The notes beneath the pieces were generated by a model. The model had not been told where the DNA came from. It was given only the letters and a program-made list of their open reading frames with translations, and made no database searches. From Bacteroidota bacterium (GTDB lineage: Bacteria; Bacteroidota; Bacteroidia; Chitinophagales; UBA8649), in the NCBI GenBank assembly GCA_003447535.1, contig DLYY01000091.1, positions 3,982 through 34,861 of the forward strand: DNA of 30,880 nucleotides, written 5' to 3'. Shown one piece after another: positions 10,501-18,092 of this stretch; position 1 is the first letter of the stretch, and every line of letters starts with the position of its first letter. A program made the position numbers and the translations under genes.

Positions 10501-11913
10501 GTATCGGCAACTTACAGAGAAACAAGAAGTACGTTGGTAGCAGGATATATGCCGTCTACAAGTTTCTTTGGCCACGACAGAAGCCTCCAATCACCAGGAT
10601 ATGACTTCGTCTTTGGTGGTCAACCAGGATTTATGTTGGGTAATGGATTTGATCCTTTGCAACGTGATGCGTGGATAGAGAATATGGCGCAGCAAGGTAA
10701 TATCTCCACCGATACCCTGTTAAATCAGAAGTTTGCCCAGAACTACCTGCAGTCTATTGATTTCAGGGCGACCCTTGAACCCTGGAGAGATTTACAGATT
10801 GACCTAACGATGAATCGGTCCTACTCTCAAAACCACAGCCAGCTCTTTAAGACGACGACCGGATTTGAAGATGACTTTGCGCACTATGTACCGGCTGATA
10901 TTGGAAGCTTTACGGTCAGCACGGTTTCGTGGAAGACTATGTTCCAACAGTTTGATGAGAATTGGGTAAATGAATCCTTTACAGCATTCATAGATAACCG
11001 TGAGATTGTCTCTGATCGATTCGCTGCAGGCAATCCCAATTCTAATGGAGTTTATGTTAATCCAAGTGATACCGTTAACGGAGCCAATCCATCCTTTAAT
11101 GAGGGATACGGTCCAGTTCAGCAAGATGTTCTTATCCCAGCTTTCTTGGCGGCTTATCAAGGCAAAGATGCCCGAACCATAGGACTTAACCCATTGCGTG
11201 CCTTACCAAAACCTAATTGGAAAATCACTTATAATGGACTTAGTCGGTTCCCATGGGCCAAGGATATCTTTTCCAATTTTAGCATAAGCCACGGCTATCA
11301 GTCTACCGTCACAATTAATTCCTTCCAAACGAATTTCGATTATAGTGGTACTGGTGCGATTGATGGAGGATCTACGGTGGATTCGCTAAATGGCAACTTC
11401 TTCACGCTGTATACTGTACCCAATCTGATAATAAATGAGCAATTAAATCCATTAATCGGGGTAGATATGACTTTTAAGAATGGGATCATTGCCAAGGTAG
11501 ATTACAAATCGTCGCGAACGCTGACAATGAACTTTTCAGACTATCAAATGATCGAAAATAGGACGTCTGGATTTACGGTTGGATTAGGATATAAAGTAAA
11601 GGGATTAACGCTCAATTGGCTCAAATTTAAAGGTAAGCGAACCATCCTTCATAATGATTTAAACTTGCGATTTGATATCTCTATTCGAGATCAAGTTACT
11701 GTCAATCATTTGATTGATCAAGGACAGAGTCGACCCACGGCAGGGTCACGAATTATTGCTGCCAATCCATCCATTGATTACGTGATTAATAAGCAGCTCA
11801 ATATTCGCATTTTCTTGAACCGCCAGAAGACCCTTCCGAAGACCTTTGCCTCCTTCCCAAGCACTACAACTCAGGCTGGAATCACCTTGCGATTTAACCT
11901 GTCGAACTTTTAG
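4525..11913 (+). CDS. sprA: T9SS outer-membrane translocon / gliding motility protein SprA
   Basis: Giant outer-membrane protein of 2462 residues, close to the roughly 2400 of Flavobacterium SprA. SprA is a single-chain 36-strand beta barrel that forms the type IX secretion pore, exporting surface adhesins and enzymes. The GTG start 2 bases after ruvA is supported because it gives a complete signal peptide (basic MRIGR, then a hydrophobic run ending LTAFGQ near residue 24), whereas the next in-frame ATG, codon 15, would cut it. The body is rich in alternating aromatic/polar beta strands and Asn/Asp-rich loops, and it ends in ITLRFNLSNF with a terminal Phe, as expected for an outer-membrane barrel. 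A CPAC pair lies near residue 899. An unusual charged coiled-coil stretch occupies about residues 1890-1975, inside the barrel half. No other T9SS gene is in the window. The identification rests on size, architecture, overall resemblance and the ruvA linkage. Confidence 0.95.
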   Translation: MRIGRLSIGCFLSLMLLSLTAFGQQQDSSQTNVEYLIEEDGPSLSLDSIVEQNVIYDPNTDTYTIEQRIDGRLIAPPVIMTQEEYRRYRDIVDFQEYIRNRERTRLIIEGADPDLLAGPVQSIKNDRLQRILGSIDIRPSGNLELTLGGNVQRFDNPNLPQRAQVQGGPDFDMNINMNVTGKIGDYLQMGLRYNNQTGFSFDNQVNLQYNGKEDNILRQLEIGNTSFETPTQLITGAQSLFGVKAQLQFGRLTMTNVVSQQRSQKQSIVVEDGAQVQNFEIRADQYEADRHFFLSDFFRNNYERALSQMPNILSQATVEELEVWITNRNNATQNVRDVVAFMDMGEISPYSSDIQAIGNNTVPDNGANDLYSRLTVNVDYRRNDQIINVLQSGAFDLNASTDYEKFYARKLNPSEYTLEPNLGYISLNTTLQPNQVLAVAYKYNYNGQVYQVGELSRNVPPDSSSVPKVLYLKLLKSTTQSPRLPTWDLMMKNIYSLGAFQISPDDFRLDIFYIDPGGGLRRTLPEGSLSETQLIQVVGLDNLNNQGDPQPDGRFDFQPGLTINPSNGRVTFPVLEPFGQSLENQLNEVGDNSLVNQYVYNELYDSTLFIAKQFPEKNRFTMRGRYQGSGGNRISLGAFQIPQNSVTVTLGGQQLIEGTHYTVDYNLGAVTIIDDAILNSGQQVKIDFENNALFGFQQRNLFATRLDYRVSDQLFIGATLMKMTERPFTQKVNIGDDPIANTIYGIDFRYTTDAPWLTKALDKLPIYSTSEMSTIDLAGEAAYIRPGNNRFVGKGEEATVYVDDFEGTTSSYELKFPASAWRHSSVPTGNTGSNGQELFTEGSLSNDIRSNFNRAKMAWYNIDPSFFDNGVSPSEVFDNKEVIHSHFVRPVFREEICPACDLTGQVNTQVSTLDMAFYPEERGVYNFESSTGPSVPFSRGVNPDGRLLDPETRWGGLMRGIDNTNFEAANVEYIEFWLLDPFVYDDTRDGGDLFFNLGNLSEDVLKDSRMLYEHGLSDNDLDVDSTYWGKVPRTPPIVNSFDNNADLRSSQDVGFDGLNDDEERGRRQDALGDAQINLDPQAFATFESDPASDNYQDFWNLSGESSILRRYKNFNGPDGNSPIVSGEARAGTNIPDQEDLNRDNALNETEGFFAYRVPLFPGMSVENHPYIVTSTVRPAREIDGVNQPEAQWYQFRVPVREFDQRVGNIADFRSIQFMRMFLTNWNDSVILRFASMELVRNQWATYQYELSNPTENLPIDEEAVSFNVTSVNIEENGGKEPVNYVTPPGIVREQGIGQGSGTNLVLQNEQAIAATVCGLKDGDARAVFKTLDLDMRNYKRLVVDVHANRFAQDVADPPSGALTAFLRLGSDFKQNFYEYEVPLEFTPEGRYDDVEGDRGIVWPDANRIEVVLQDLVNAKIARNQENYPFDIPYTYITDSGRLVTIKGTPDLGLVQIAMLGIRNPSKSDANNPRPEDAGEALCGEIWFNEFRLKGFDERGGGAAIGSIDIKLADLGTASFSANMHGIGFGQVEQRVDQRLQDKYFQYNFTTSLELGRFLPVKSNIRIPFFANISQSFSTPEYDPYQFDIFSADQVDAIRATSNDSANIYLRQIQTTTTRKGFNFTNVRKLPGENQKRLYVFSPENIALTYAYSVIEDTDPFTRFDREVNHRATFAYNYAMQPKSIKPFAKVIKAKTKYLDLIKKFNFNPLPTQLGFTTTMDRKFGELAILQLPSDDFVVPSSFNKFFTWSRNYVFQYNPFESMSINYQATNNARIDEPDGRVDTDEERRALWSEIRQGGRNTNFNQSLGVTYKVPINLIPAFDFVNLRAGYNSTFNWVAAPQIRDLTGNFAQNTLGNTMNNSQDLSVNGDLNMLLLYNKSPYLKKFLRRDPAAGNREELDKKRDAVDKAKERIDNDIERLQERLEKAKEALKEIKADTSLTDEERVKQIGEAKASIKSFKEQIRKRKKDRRKQRKPGNFGENISVQPLLMVRRVSATYRETRSTLVAGYMPSTSFFGHDRSLQSPGYDFVFGGQPGFMLGNGFDPLQRDAWIENMAQQGNISTDTLLNQKFAQNYLQSIDFRATLEPWRDLQIDLTMNRSYSQNHSQLFKTTTGFEDDFAHYVPADIGSFTVSTVSWKTMFQQFDENWVNESFTAFIDNREIVSDRFAAGNPNSNGVYVNPSDTVNGANPSFNEGYGPVQQDVLIPAFLAAYQGKDARTIGLNPLRALPKPNWKITYNGLSRFPWAKDIFSNFSISHGYQSTVTINSFQTNFDYSGTGAIDGGSTVDSLNGNFFTLYTVPNLIINEQLNPLIGVDMTFKNGIIAKVDYKSSRTLTMNFSDYQMIENRTSGFTVGLGYKVKGLTLNWLKFKGKRTILHNDLNLRFDISIRDQVTVNHLIDQGQSRPTAGSRIIAANPSIDYVINKQLNIRIFLNRQKTLPKTFASFPSTTTQAGITLRFNLSNF
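10192..10452 (+). other. Charged coiled-coil insert within SprA
   Basis: Within the SprA frame, about residues 1890-1975 form an almost purely helical, highly charged stretch beginning near REELDKKRDAVDKAKERI and ending in KKDRRKQRKPG. It has heptad-like spacing of Leu/Ile/Ala among Lys, Arg and Glu and contains no beta-barrel-like pattern. It lies between strand-like regions, so it must leave the barrel wall as a loop or turn on one side of the outer membrane. The net basic end resembles a nucleic-acid- or polyanion-binding tail, but that is only an impression. Confidence 0.7.
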
Positions 11914-12058
11914 TAGGCTTATTGTGCGCGCTCAAGCTCGGCGTGTGTTATTTCCATAGCTTTTGTCGGGCATAAAATAGTTGTATCAATACGTTTATAT
12001 CTGCTAATATACGATTGTGGAAGATGCGGAATTCTTGATAAATTCCTCGTTTTCCAGG
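11914..12058. other. Convergent sprA/uvrA intergenic region
   Basis: These 145 bases separate the ends of sprA and uvrA, so both transcripts should stop here. The only hairpin I found is a short one, GGAATT, a 7-base loop, then AATTCC, near 12030-12048, without a T-tract on either strand. It is too weak to call an intrinsic terminator. Confidence 0.4.
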
Positions 12059-14914
12059 CTATTTCTTACCTGAAGTGGCCTGTTCCAACTCCTTATAAAG
12101 AAAACGAGCCGTGTGTCCTGTGTTGGTTTGAGAGGCGACATATTCTGGACTGCCTTGAAGCAGAATTTGGCCTCCGTCTTCTCCTCCTTCCGGACCTAAA
12201 TCAATGACGTGATCAGCGACTTTTATGACATCCATATTGTGCTCAATCACGACTACTGAGTTTCCCTTGTTCACGAGATTTTGTAGAACGTGTAGAAGTA
12301 TTTTTATGTCGTTAAAATGGAGTCCGGTGGTAGGTTCATCGAGAATATATAACGTCTGTCCTGTATCTCTTTTTGAAAGCTCTGCTGCGAGCTTTACACG
12401 TTGGGCTTCTCCACCACTGATTGTGGTTGAAGGTTGGCCCAGTCGCAGATAACCTAACCCAACATCGAGGAGGGTTTTTGCTTTTCGATATATGTTTGGA
12501 ATGGCTTCGAAAAACTCTACAGCTTCTTCGACGTTCATATTAAGGACGTCATTAATCGATTTTCCTTTATAGCGAACATCAAGTGTTTCTCGATTATAGC
12601 GTTGCCCTCTGCACGTAGGACATTCGACATATACGTCGGGTAAGAAGTTCATCTCTATGGTCTGTAGTCCTGCTCCTTTGCAGGTTTCGCAACGTCCTCC
12701 TTTGACATTAAACGAAAATCTGCCGGGTTTGTAGCCGCGTATTTTTGATTCTGGCAATTGGGCAAATAAGCTTCGAATTTCATCGAATAGCTTGATGTAG
12801 GTTGCAGGATTCGACCGCGGTGTTCTTCCAATTGGACTTTGGTCGATATCAATAACCTTGTCGATAAGGTCTAGCCCTTCGATGCTTTCATAGGGCATTA
12901 CTTTTCGTTTACCGCGGTACACATAGTTATGGGTAAGCGGGAAAAGAGTTTGATTGATAAGAGTTGACTTGCCACTCCCAGATACTCCCGTAACACAGGT
13001 AAACACCCCTAAAGGAATGGATAAATCAACGTTTTTAAGGTTGTTTCCTCTAGCTCCTTTGATGTGAAGCATCCGATCAAGGTTAACAACTCTTCGCTCT
13101 TTAGGAACTTCTATTTGGCTTCGTCCATAGAGATAATCGGAGGTGATCGTCTTTTTTGATTTCAACTGCTTGGGCTTGCCCGCGGCTACTATTTCCCCGC
13201 CATTAACACCGGCACCTGGTCCTATATCAATTAGGTGATTGCAAGCGAGCATGATGTCTTTATCATGTTCAACAACAATCACTGTATTATCAGCCTTGAC
13301 TAACCGTTGAAGCGATTTGATTAATCGTTCATTATCTCGTTGATGTAATCCAATTGAAGGCTCGTCCAATATATATGTGACTCCTGATAAAGCGGAGCCT
13401 ATCTGAGTTGCTAGACGTATGCGTTGTGCTTCTCCTCCAGACAGAGATCTCGTTACGCGATTAAGGGTTAAATAGCCAAGGCCTACATCAAGCATGAAGC
13501 CGATACGATCTAAAATTTCTTTTACTACCTCTTCGGCGATATGAAATTGCCTTTCATCCATCGAGGAGGACATCTTTTTTACCGTCGTTTTGAGTTCATG
13601 TAGGTTTAGTTGGGCAAGATGGCCTATATGTAAGTTGTCAAATCGAAACCATAGGGATTCTTTTTGAAGACGAAACCCTTCACACGATGAGCAAACCTCT
13701 TCAACCATAAATTCCTCAGCCCACTTTCGAATACCGTCACTAGATGTGACTTGAAGACATCGTGTTAACATTCCGACAATGCCATGACCTTTGAGCGAAT
13801 ACCATTTGTCTCCGCTAGAGTATACAGTTGATTCTTTGACTAATGCGTCTTCGTTACCGTAAAGCAATACATTGAGCGCTTTTTCAGGAATGTCGGCAAT
13901 GGGTTCATTGATTTTAAAATCATAGCGCTTTGCAATGCGCTTGACCTGTCGAAACAGTGTAACGTCTCTATGAGCGCCAAGTGGAACGATTCCTCCTTGA
14001 AAAATGGTTTTTGCAGGATCAGGAATGACCTTTTTCAGGTCGACATGCTTGACAACGCCAAGCCCCTGACAGGAAGGGCAAGCACCGTATGGAGAGTTAA
14101 ATGAGAAGGTGTTAGGGGATGGTGTGGCATAGGAGATGCCTGTATCCATGCACATGTAGTGCTGTGAAAAGATTAAGTCTCTTTTTTCCGAGAGCAAGTG
14201 AAAGATTACCAGTCCGTCGCCCATCTTTAAGGCTTGATCTATGCCTTCTCGTACCCGATTTTCTTTCTCACCCCCTTGAATAACAATTCGATCGATGACG
14301 GCTTCAATATCATGCACTTTATATCGATCGAGTTGCATTCCTTCGGTGATTTCAACGATTATCCCATCTACTCGAACTTTCAAAAAGCCTTTTTTATGCA
14401 ATCCCTCAAAAAGCTCTCGGTAGTGCCCTTTTCTGGATTTCACAAGCGGTGCCAACATGATTACTTTTTCACCGACGAGATGTTCTAAGCAATGCTCTAT
14501 AATCTGATCTCTTGTAAAGCGTTGCATGGCTTTGCCTGTATTGTAGGAATACGCTTTTCCTGCCCGAGCATACAACAGCCTTAGGAAGTCATAGATTTCT
14601 GTAATCGTCCCTACGGTCGATCGCGGATTCTTATTTACGGTCTTCTGCTCGATGGCGATCACTGGACTTAACCCCGTTATGCTGTCCACTTCAGGTCGTT
14701 CCATCCCTCCCATAAACTGCTTAGCGTAGCTCGAGAGCGTTTCTAAATATCTGCGTTGTCCTTCGGCATAAATGGTCTGAAAGGCAAGTGATGACTTTCC
14801 ACTTCCACTTACACCTGTAATTACGACAAGTTCATTTCTAGGAATGTCTAAACTTACATCCTTTAAATTATGAGCACGCGCTCCTTCGATACGTATAAAT
14901 TGGTCTGAATTCAC
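12059..14914 (-). CDS. uvrA: Excinuclease ABC subunit A (UvrA)
   Basis: Protein of 951 residues, full length for UvrA, the ATP-driven damage sensor of nucleotide excision repair that loads UvrB. The first ABC domain has Walker A GVSGSGKS at 34-41 and signature LSGGEAQR near 488-495, followed by YILDEPSIGLHQRD. The second has Walker A GVSGSGKST near 643-651, signature ISGGEAQRVKLA near 834 and LYILDEPTTGLHFND. The C-terminal zinc module is intact (CETCKGAG ... CPTCRGQ, about 742-772). Zinc sites elsewhere are reduced: the usual CPxCG after the first ABC half is replaced by YSYNTGKAM, and the next module has C255 but Thr258 where a Cys is usual, with C279/C282 kept. I recall similar losses in other Bacteroidota UvrA. 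The gene is monocistronic here and divergent from pcrA across 152 bases. Many Bacteroidota carry a second UvrA, so this may be one of two. Confidence 0.96.
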   Translation of the reverse strand: MNSDQFIRIEGARAHNLKDVSLDIPRNELVVITGVSGSGKSSLAFQTIYAEGQRRYLETLSSYAKQFMGGMERPEVDSITGLSPVIAIEQKTVNKNPRSTVGTITEIYDFLRLLYARAGKAYSYNTGKAMQRFTRDQIIEHCLEHLVGEKVIMLAPLVKSRKGHYRELFEGLHKKGFLKVRVDGIIVEITEGMQLDRYKVHDIEAVIDRIVIQGGEKENRVREGIDQALKMGDGLVIFHLLSEKRDLIFSQHYMCMDTGISYATPSPNTFSFNSPYGACPSCQGLGVVKHVDLKKVIPDPAKTIFQGGIVPLGAHRDVTLFRQVKRIAKRYDFKINEPIADIPEKALNVLLYGNEDALVKESTVYSSGDKWYSLKGHGIVGMLTRCLQVTSSDGIRKWAEEFMVEEVCSSCEGFRLQKESLWFRFDNLHIGHLAQLNLHELKTTVKKMSSSMDERQFHIAEEVVKEILDRIGFMLDVGLGYLTLNRVTRSLSGGEAQRIRLATQIGSALSGVTYILDEPSIGLHQRDNERLIKSLQRLVKADNTVIVVEHDKDIMLACNHLIDIGPGAGVNGGEIVAAGKPKQLKSKKTITSDYLYGRSQIEVPKERRVVNLDRMLHIKGARGNNLKNVDLSIPLGVFTCVTGVSGSGKSTLINQTLFPLTHNYVYRGKRKVMPYESIEGLDLIDKVIDIDQSPIGRTPRSNPATYIKLFDEIRSLFAQLPESKIRGYKPGRFSFNVKGGRCETCKGAGLQTIEMNFLPDVYVECPTCRGQRYNRETLDVRYKGKSINDVLNMNVEEAVEFFEAIPNIYRKAKTLLDVGLGYLRLGQPSTTISGGEAQRVKLAAELSKRDTGQTLYILDEPTTGLHFNDIKILLHVLQNLVNKGNSVVVIEHNMDVIKVADHVIDLGPEGGEDGGQILLQGSPEYVASQTNTGHTARFLYKELEQATSGKK

Positions 14915-14998
14915 TCTTTTTTCTTCTAACGAAGTCTAGAATTTAACACTGAGATACATACTTTGTTGCTCAGGAAGGACATCAATATAGTCATTTGT

Positions 14999-15014
14999 TT
15001 ATCACTGTGAATAA
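14999..15014. promoter_or_regulatory. Imperfect palindrome between divergent uvrA and pcrA, possible operator
   Basis: In the 152-base gap between the two repair genes, TTATCAC, one T, then GTGAATAA forms an inverted repeat with a single bulged A. It sits just downstream of a TTTG (14994-14997) and upstream of TATGTCAT (15016-15023), a half match to the Bacteroidota -7 element at roughly the right spacing. A regulator binding here could control pcrA. The match is short and could be chance. Confidence 0.25.
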
Positions 15015-15066
15015 TTATGTCATAGAATCATTTTAAGAGGTCCGTTTTAGGAAGTACTTTGTAGCC

Positions 15067-17325
15067 GTGGAGAGCTATATAAATGCATTAAATGACCCGC
15101 AACGCGAAGCAGTAACTCATCAAGAAGGTCCCCTACTCATTGTAGCGGGTCCAGGATCGGGTAAAACACGGGTCTTAACTTATCGAATAGCGCATTTAAT
15201 TCAACAAGGTATTGATCCGTTTTCTATTTTATCCTTGACGTTTACCAATAAAGCAGCAGGGGAGATGCGCTCTCGTATTGCCGAAATTTGTGGGGATGAG
15301 GCACGAAACCTATACATGGGAACATTCCATTCGGTGTTTGCTCGGATTTTACGTGTAGAGGGACAACGAATTGGGTATCCTTCCAATTTTACCATCTACG
15401 ATACAGCCGATAGCCGCAGTGTGATTAAAGGATTGGTCAAGCAATATGGCTTGGATGAAAAAAAATACAAGCCTAATCAAGTATTTAGCCGGATCTCTCA
15501 AGCGAAAAACTCCTTGCTGACCTATGATATCTACCAGGAAGACCCAGAGATACAGTCCGAAGACCTTAGTTCGGGACGACCCAAAACAGGATTTCTTTTT
15601 GAGCAGTATGTTAAAAAATGCCACCAATCAGGTGCTATGGATTTTGACGACTTATTGGTTAATTTTTATAAAATTTTAAATTCCTTTCCCGATGCGCTGT
15701 ACCGCTATCAGCATCGTTTTCAGCACTTACTTATCGATGAGTTTCAAGACACCAATGTTGCCCAATACGCCATTGTAAAGAAGTTAGCGGCCGTCCATCA
15801 TAACATAACCGTTGTAGGGGATGACGCTCAAAGCATCTACTCGTTTCGCGGTGCGACCATTGATAATATCTTAAATTTTGAGAGAGACTTTCCTGAGTTA
15901 CAAACTATTAAGCTTGAACAAAATTATCGCTCAACAAAGGCCATAGTAAAAGCGGCAAATGCAATCATTAAGGAAAATAGAAATCAAATTCCAAAGGAAA
16001 TTTGGACTTCCAATGTAGAGGGCAATCCCATTGAGATTTTTCGGGCGGCAAGCGATAATGAAGAGGGGAAAATTGTCGCTAATCGAATCGTTGAGCTCAG
16101 CTTACAGCAACAAATTCAAAAAGATAAGTTTGCCATTCTCTACCGGACCAATGCACAGTCTCGATCATTTGAAGAATCGCTTAGACGGCTGAATGTTCCC
16201 TATCGTATCTATGGTGGCCTTTCCTTCTACCAACGCAAAGAAGTCAAAGATCTTTTAGCCTATTTGCGCCTTCTGGTCAATCCAAATGATGAAGAAGCAC
16301 TTCGACGTGTAATCAATTATCCTAAGCGGGGGATTGGGCTAACAACCATTGAGCGCATTAATCTCAAGGCAAATGCCTTGGATATAACAATGTGGGATGT
16401 TGTTGCAAGGGCTGATGAGTTTGAGGATTTAGGACGGTCTAGGGCGTCTATTCAAGCCTTTGGGATTCTTGTTCAGAGTTTTCGGACCATGCTTGATAAG
16501 AAAAATGCCTACGATATAGCCTTTCACATCGCCAAAACAACAAAAATCTTAGCTGAGCTTAATGCGGATAAGTCAATAGAGGGAATTAGCCGCTACGAAA
16601 ATATTTTAGAGTTACTCAATGGTATTAAAGAGTTTGTCGAGGAAGATACGGTGCGAGACGGAGAAGATTTTTCCAATGATAGAAGTCTCGGTGCCTATCT
16701 CCAAAACATTGCCTTATTAACGGGTGATGAAAATGAGAAATCCGATGAACCCGCGGTAAATCTTATGACCATCCATTCAGCGAAAGGCCTTGAATTTCCT
16801 GTAGTATTTGTCGTTGGGTTGGAAGAAGGTCTATTTCCGAATCAGATGTCTATTTATGATCGGGAAGATTTAGAAGAGGAGAGGCGGCTATTCTATGTGG
16901 CTGTAACTCGTGCGGAGAAGCTGCTGTCTCTTTCATTTGCCAATACGCGTTATCGATTTGGCAACCTGCAGTTTTGTGACCCAAGTCGATTTGTTAATGA
17001 AGTACCGCGGGATCTTCTTGCGGTTAGAAATCAAGGGAGTGCGCCTCCATCTTCTCAGCCAAATCCTGCAAAATCTTCCTATAAGGTTCCCCGAAAGACC
17101 ACGATTCGCCACAAAGCTCCGGTGCAACATTCCGGCCCTTCCTTTGTGCCGGATGATACCTCAACTTTGCAGAAGGGACAACGGGTACTTCATCAACGAT
17201 TTGGAGAGGGTGACGTTTTGTCCATTGAAGCCCACGGAAGAGATCGTGCAGCCCTTGTTCATTTTGCTCGTGTGGGGGAGAAGAAGCTCATTCTGAAGTT
17301 TGCTAAACTTAAAATTCTCGAATAA
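15067..17325 (+). CDS. pcrA: UvrD/PcrA-family superfamily 1A DNA helicase
   Basis: ATP-dependent 3'-5' DNA helicase of 752 residues, normal for PcrA/UvrD, acting in excision repair, replication restart and clearing proteins from DNA. Motifs in order: LNDPQREAV (Q-motif, 7-15), Walker A GPGSGKT (28-34), LTFTNKAAGEM (Ia), LLIDEFQDTN (II, near 220), VVGDDAQSIYSFRGA (III, near 250), ILYRTNAQSR (IV), LMTIHSAKGLEFPVVFVVGLEEG (V, near 565) and FYVAVTRAEK (VI, near 606). The C-terminus (about 700-752, beginning GQRVLHQRFGEGDVL) is the Tudor-like module that lets PcrA/UvrD contact RNA polymerase, so a role in transcription-coupled repair is likely. The GTG start puts the Q-motif at the usual distance, with AGGA upstream. 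It may head a unit continuing into DUF4290-murA-grpE-dnaJ, though a 98-base gap follows. UvrD and PcrA names are interchangeable here. Confidence 0.95.
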   Translation: MESYINALNDPQREAVTHQEGPLLIVAGPGSGKTRVLTYRIAHLIQQGIDPFSILSLTFTNKAAGEMRSRIAEICGDEARNLYMGTFHSVFARILRVEGQRIGYPSNFTIYDTADSRSVIKGLVKQYGLDEKKYKPNQVFSRISQAKNSLLTYDIYQEDPEIQSEDLSSGRPKTGFLFEQYVKKCHQSGAMDFDDLLVNFYKILNSFPDALYRYQHRFQHLLIDEFQDTNVAQYAIVKKLAAVHHNITVVGDDAQSIYSFRGATIDNILNFERDFPELQTIKLEQNYRSTKAIVKAANAIIKENRNQIPKEIWTSNVEGNPIEIFRAASDNEEGKIVANRIVELSLQQQIQKDKFAILYRTNAQSRSFEESLRRLNVPYRIYGGLSFYQRKEVKDLLAYLRLLVNPNDEEALRRVINYPKRGIGLTTIERINLKANALDITMWDVVARADEFEDLGRSRASIQAFGILVQSFRTMLDKKNAYDIAFHIAKTTKILAELNADKSIEGISRYENILELLNGIKEFVEEDTVRDGEDFSNDRSLGAYLQNIALLTGDENEKSDEPAVNLMTIHSAKGLEFPVVFVVGLEEGLFPNQMSIYDREDLEEERRLFYVAVTRAEKLLSLSFANTRYRFGNLQFCDPSRFVNEVPRDLLAVRNQGSAPPSSQPNPAKSSYKVPRKTTIRHKAPVQHSGPSFVPDDTSTLQKGQRVLHQRFGEGDVLSIEAHGRDRAALVHFARVGEKKLILKFAKLKILE

Positions 17326-17423
17326 GCGATAAAAGCCCTTTAGCGGGTAATTCAATGGAATTCGTTACCTTGTGTGCCATAAAAGGAGCTACATGCTAGC
17401 TTCGTTGTTTACGAACGATTTTC

Positions 17424-18053
17424 ATGGAATACAATACTGACAAAACAGCCTTGAGGCTTCGAGAGTATGGACGGAACGTCCAACATATGGCAAATTATGC
17501 AAAGGATCTGTCCGACATTGAAGAAAAAAAGAAGTGGGCTGAACTCATTGTTCAAGTGATGTCACAGCTTAATCCTGCTGTGCGTTCAATGGAAGACTAT
17601 AAGACTAAACTCTGGCAACACATTGGAATCATTTCAGAAGGAAGTCTAGTGGAATTTGCCCCAGAAGGAGGTGTTCCTTTGGAAGAAACTAAAGACACGG
17701 TCTCGTCAAATCCAGTGGTTTACCCCACCACAAATGCCAAGGAAAGGCACTACGGAAATAATATAATACAGCTTATTCAAAAGGTTTCTCCTATGGAGGA
17801 AGGTGAGAAAAAGGAAGAGGGTAAATTGATTATTGCCAACTACATGAAGCTTATAAGTGTAAAGTGGAGTAGAGGCCATGTAAGCGACAAAGTGATTAAA
17901 AATGACTTGAATCGCCTTTCAGAGGGTAAATTATCCTTGGCAGATGAGGTAAAACTCGAAGAAGTCGATGTAAAAGTAGAAGCCTCTGAATATGCTTCTA
18001 AACACCGCAGAAAACGTGGTGGAAAACGAATTTATAATCGCCACAATCGCTGA
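17424..18053 (+). CDS. DUF4290 domain-containing protein
   Basis: Protein of 209 residues that I recognise as the Bacteroidota-restricted DUF4290 family from the starting run EYNTDKTALRLREYGRNVQHM and from LNPAVRSMEDYKTKLWQHI near 49-67. The function is unknown. There is no signal peptide or membrane segment, so it is probably cytoplasmic. It is mostly helical and charged, and its last 20 residues are strongly basic (KHRRKRGGKR), suggesting nucleic-acid or ribosome contact, which is inference only. It lies 39 bases ahead of murA, a neighbourhood I recall as recurrent in the phylum, so it may be co-expressed with cell-wall synthesis. A small hairpin (TCGTT, 7-base loop, AACGA) immediately precedes the start and could mask the translation start. 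Confidence 0.85.
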   Translation: MEYNTDKTALRLREYGRNVQHMANYAKDLSDIEEKKKWAELIVQVMSQLNPAVRSMEDYKTKLWQHIGIISEGSLVEFAPEGGVPLEETKDTVSSNPVVYPTTNAKERHYGNNIIQLIQKVSPMEEGEKKEEGKLIIANYMKLISVKWSRGHVSDKVIKNDLNRLSEGKLSLADEVKLEEVDVKVEASEYASKHRRKRGGKRIYNRHNR

Positions 18054-18092
18054 GAAAAAGACCTTAACTTGTTAGCCAACAACTAACTCATT

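Noticed and set aside
12030..12048. Short hairpin between sprA and uvrA as a terminator
   Set aside because: A 6-bp AT-rich stem with no T-tract on either strand is not enough for an intrinsic terminator.
16910..17296. Forward frame of 128 codons overlapping the end of pcrA
   Set aside because: It is out of frame with motif VI and the Tudor-like C-terminus of the helicase, which explain the region fully.
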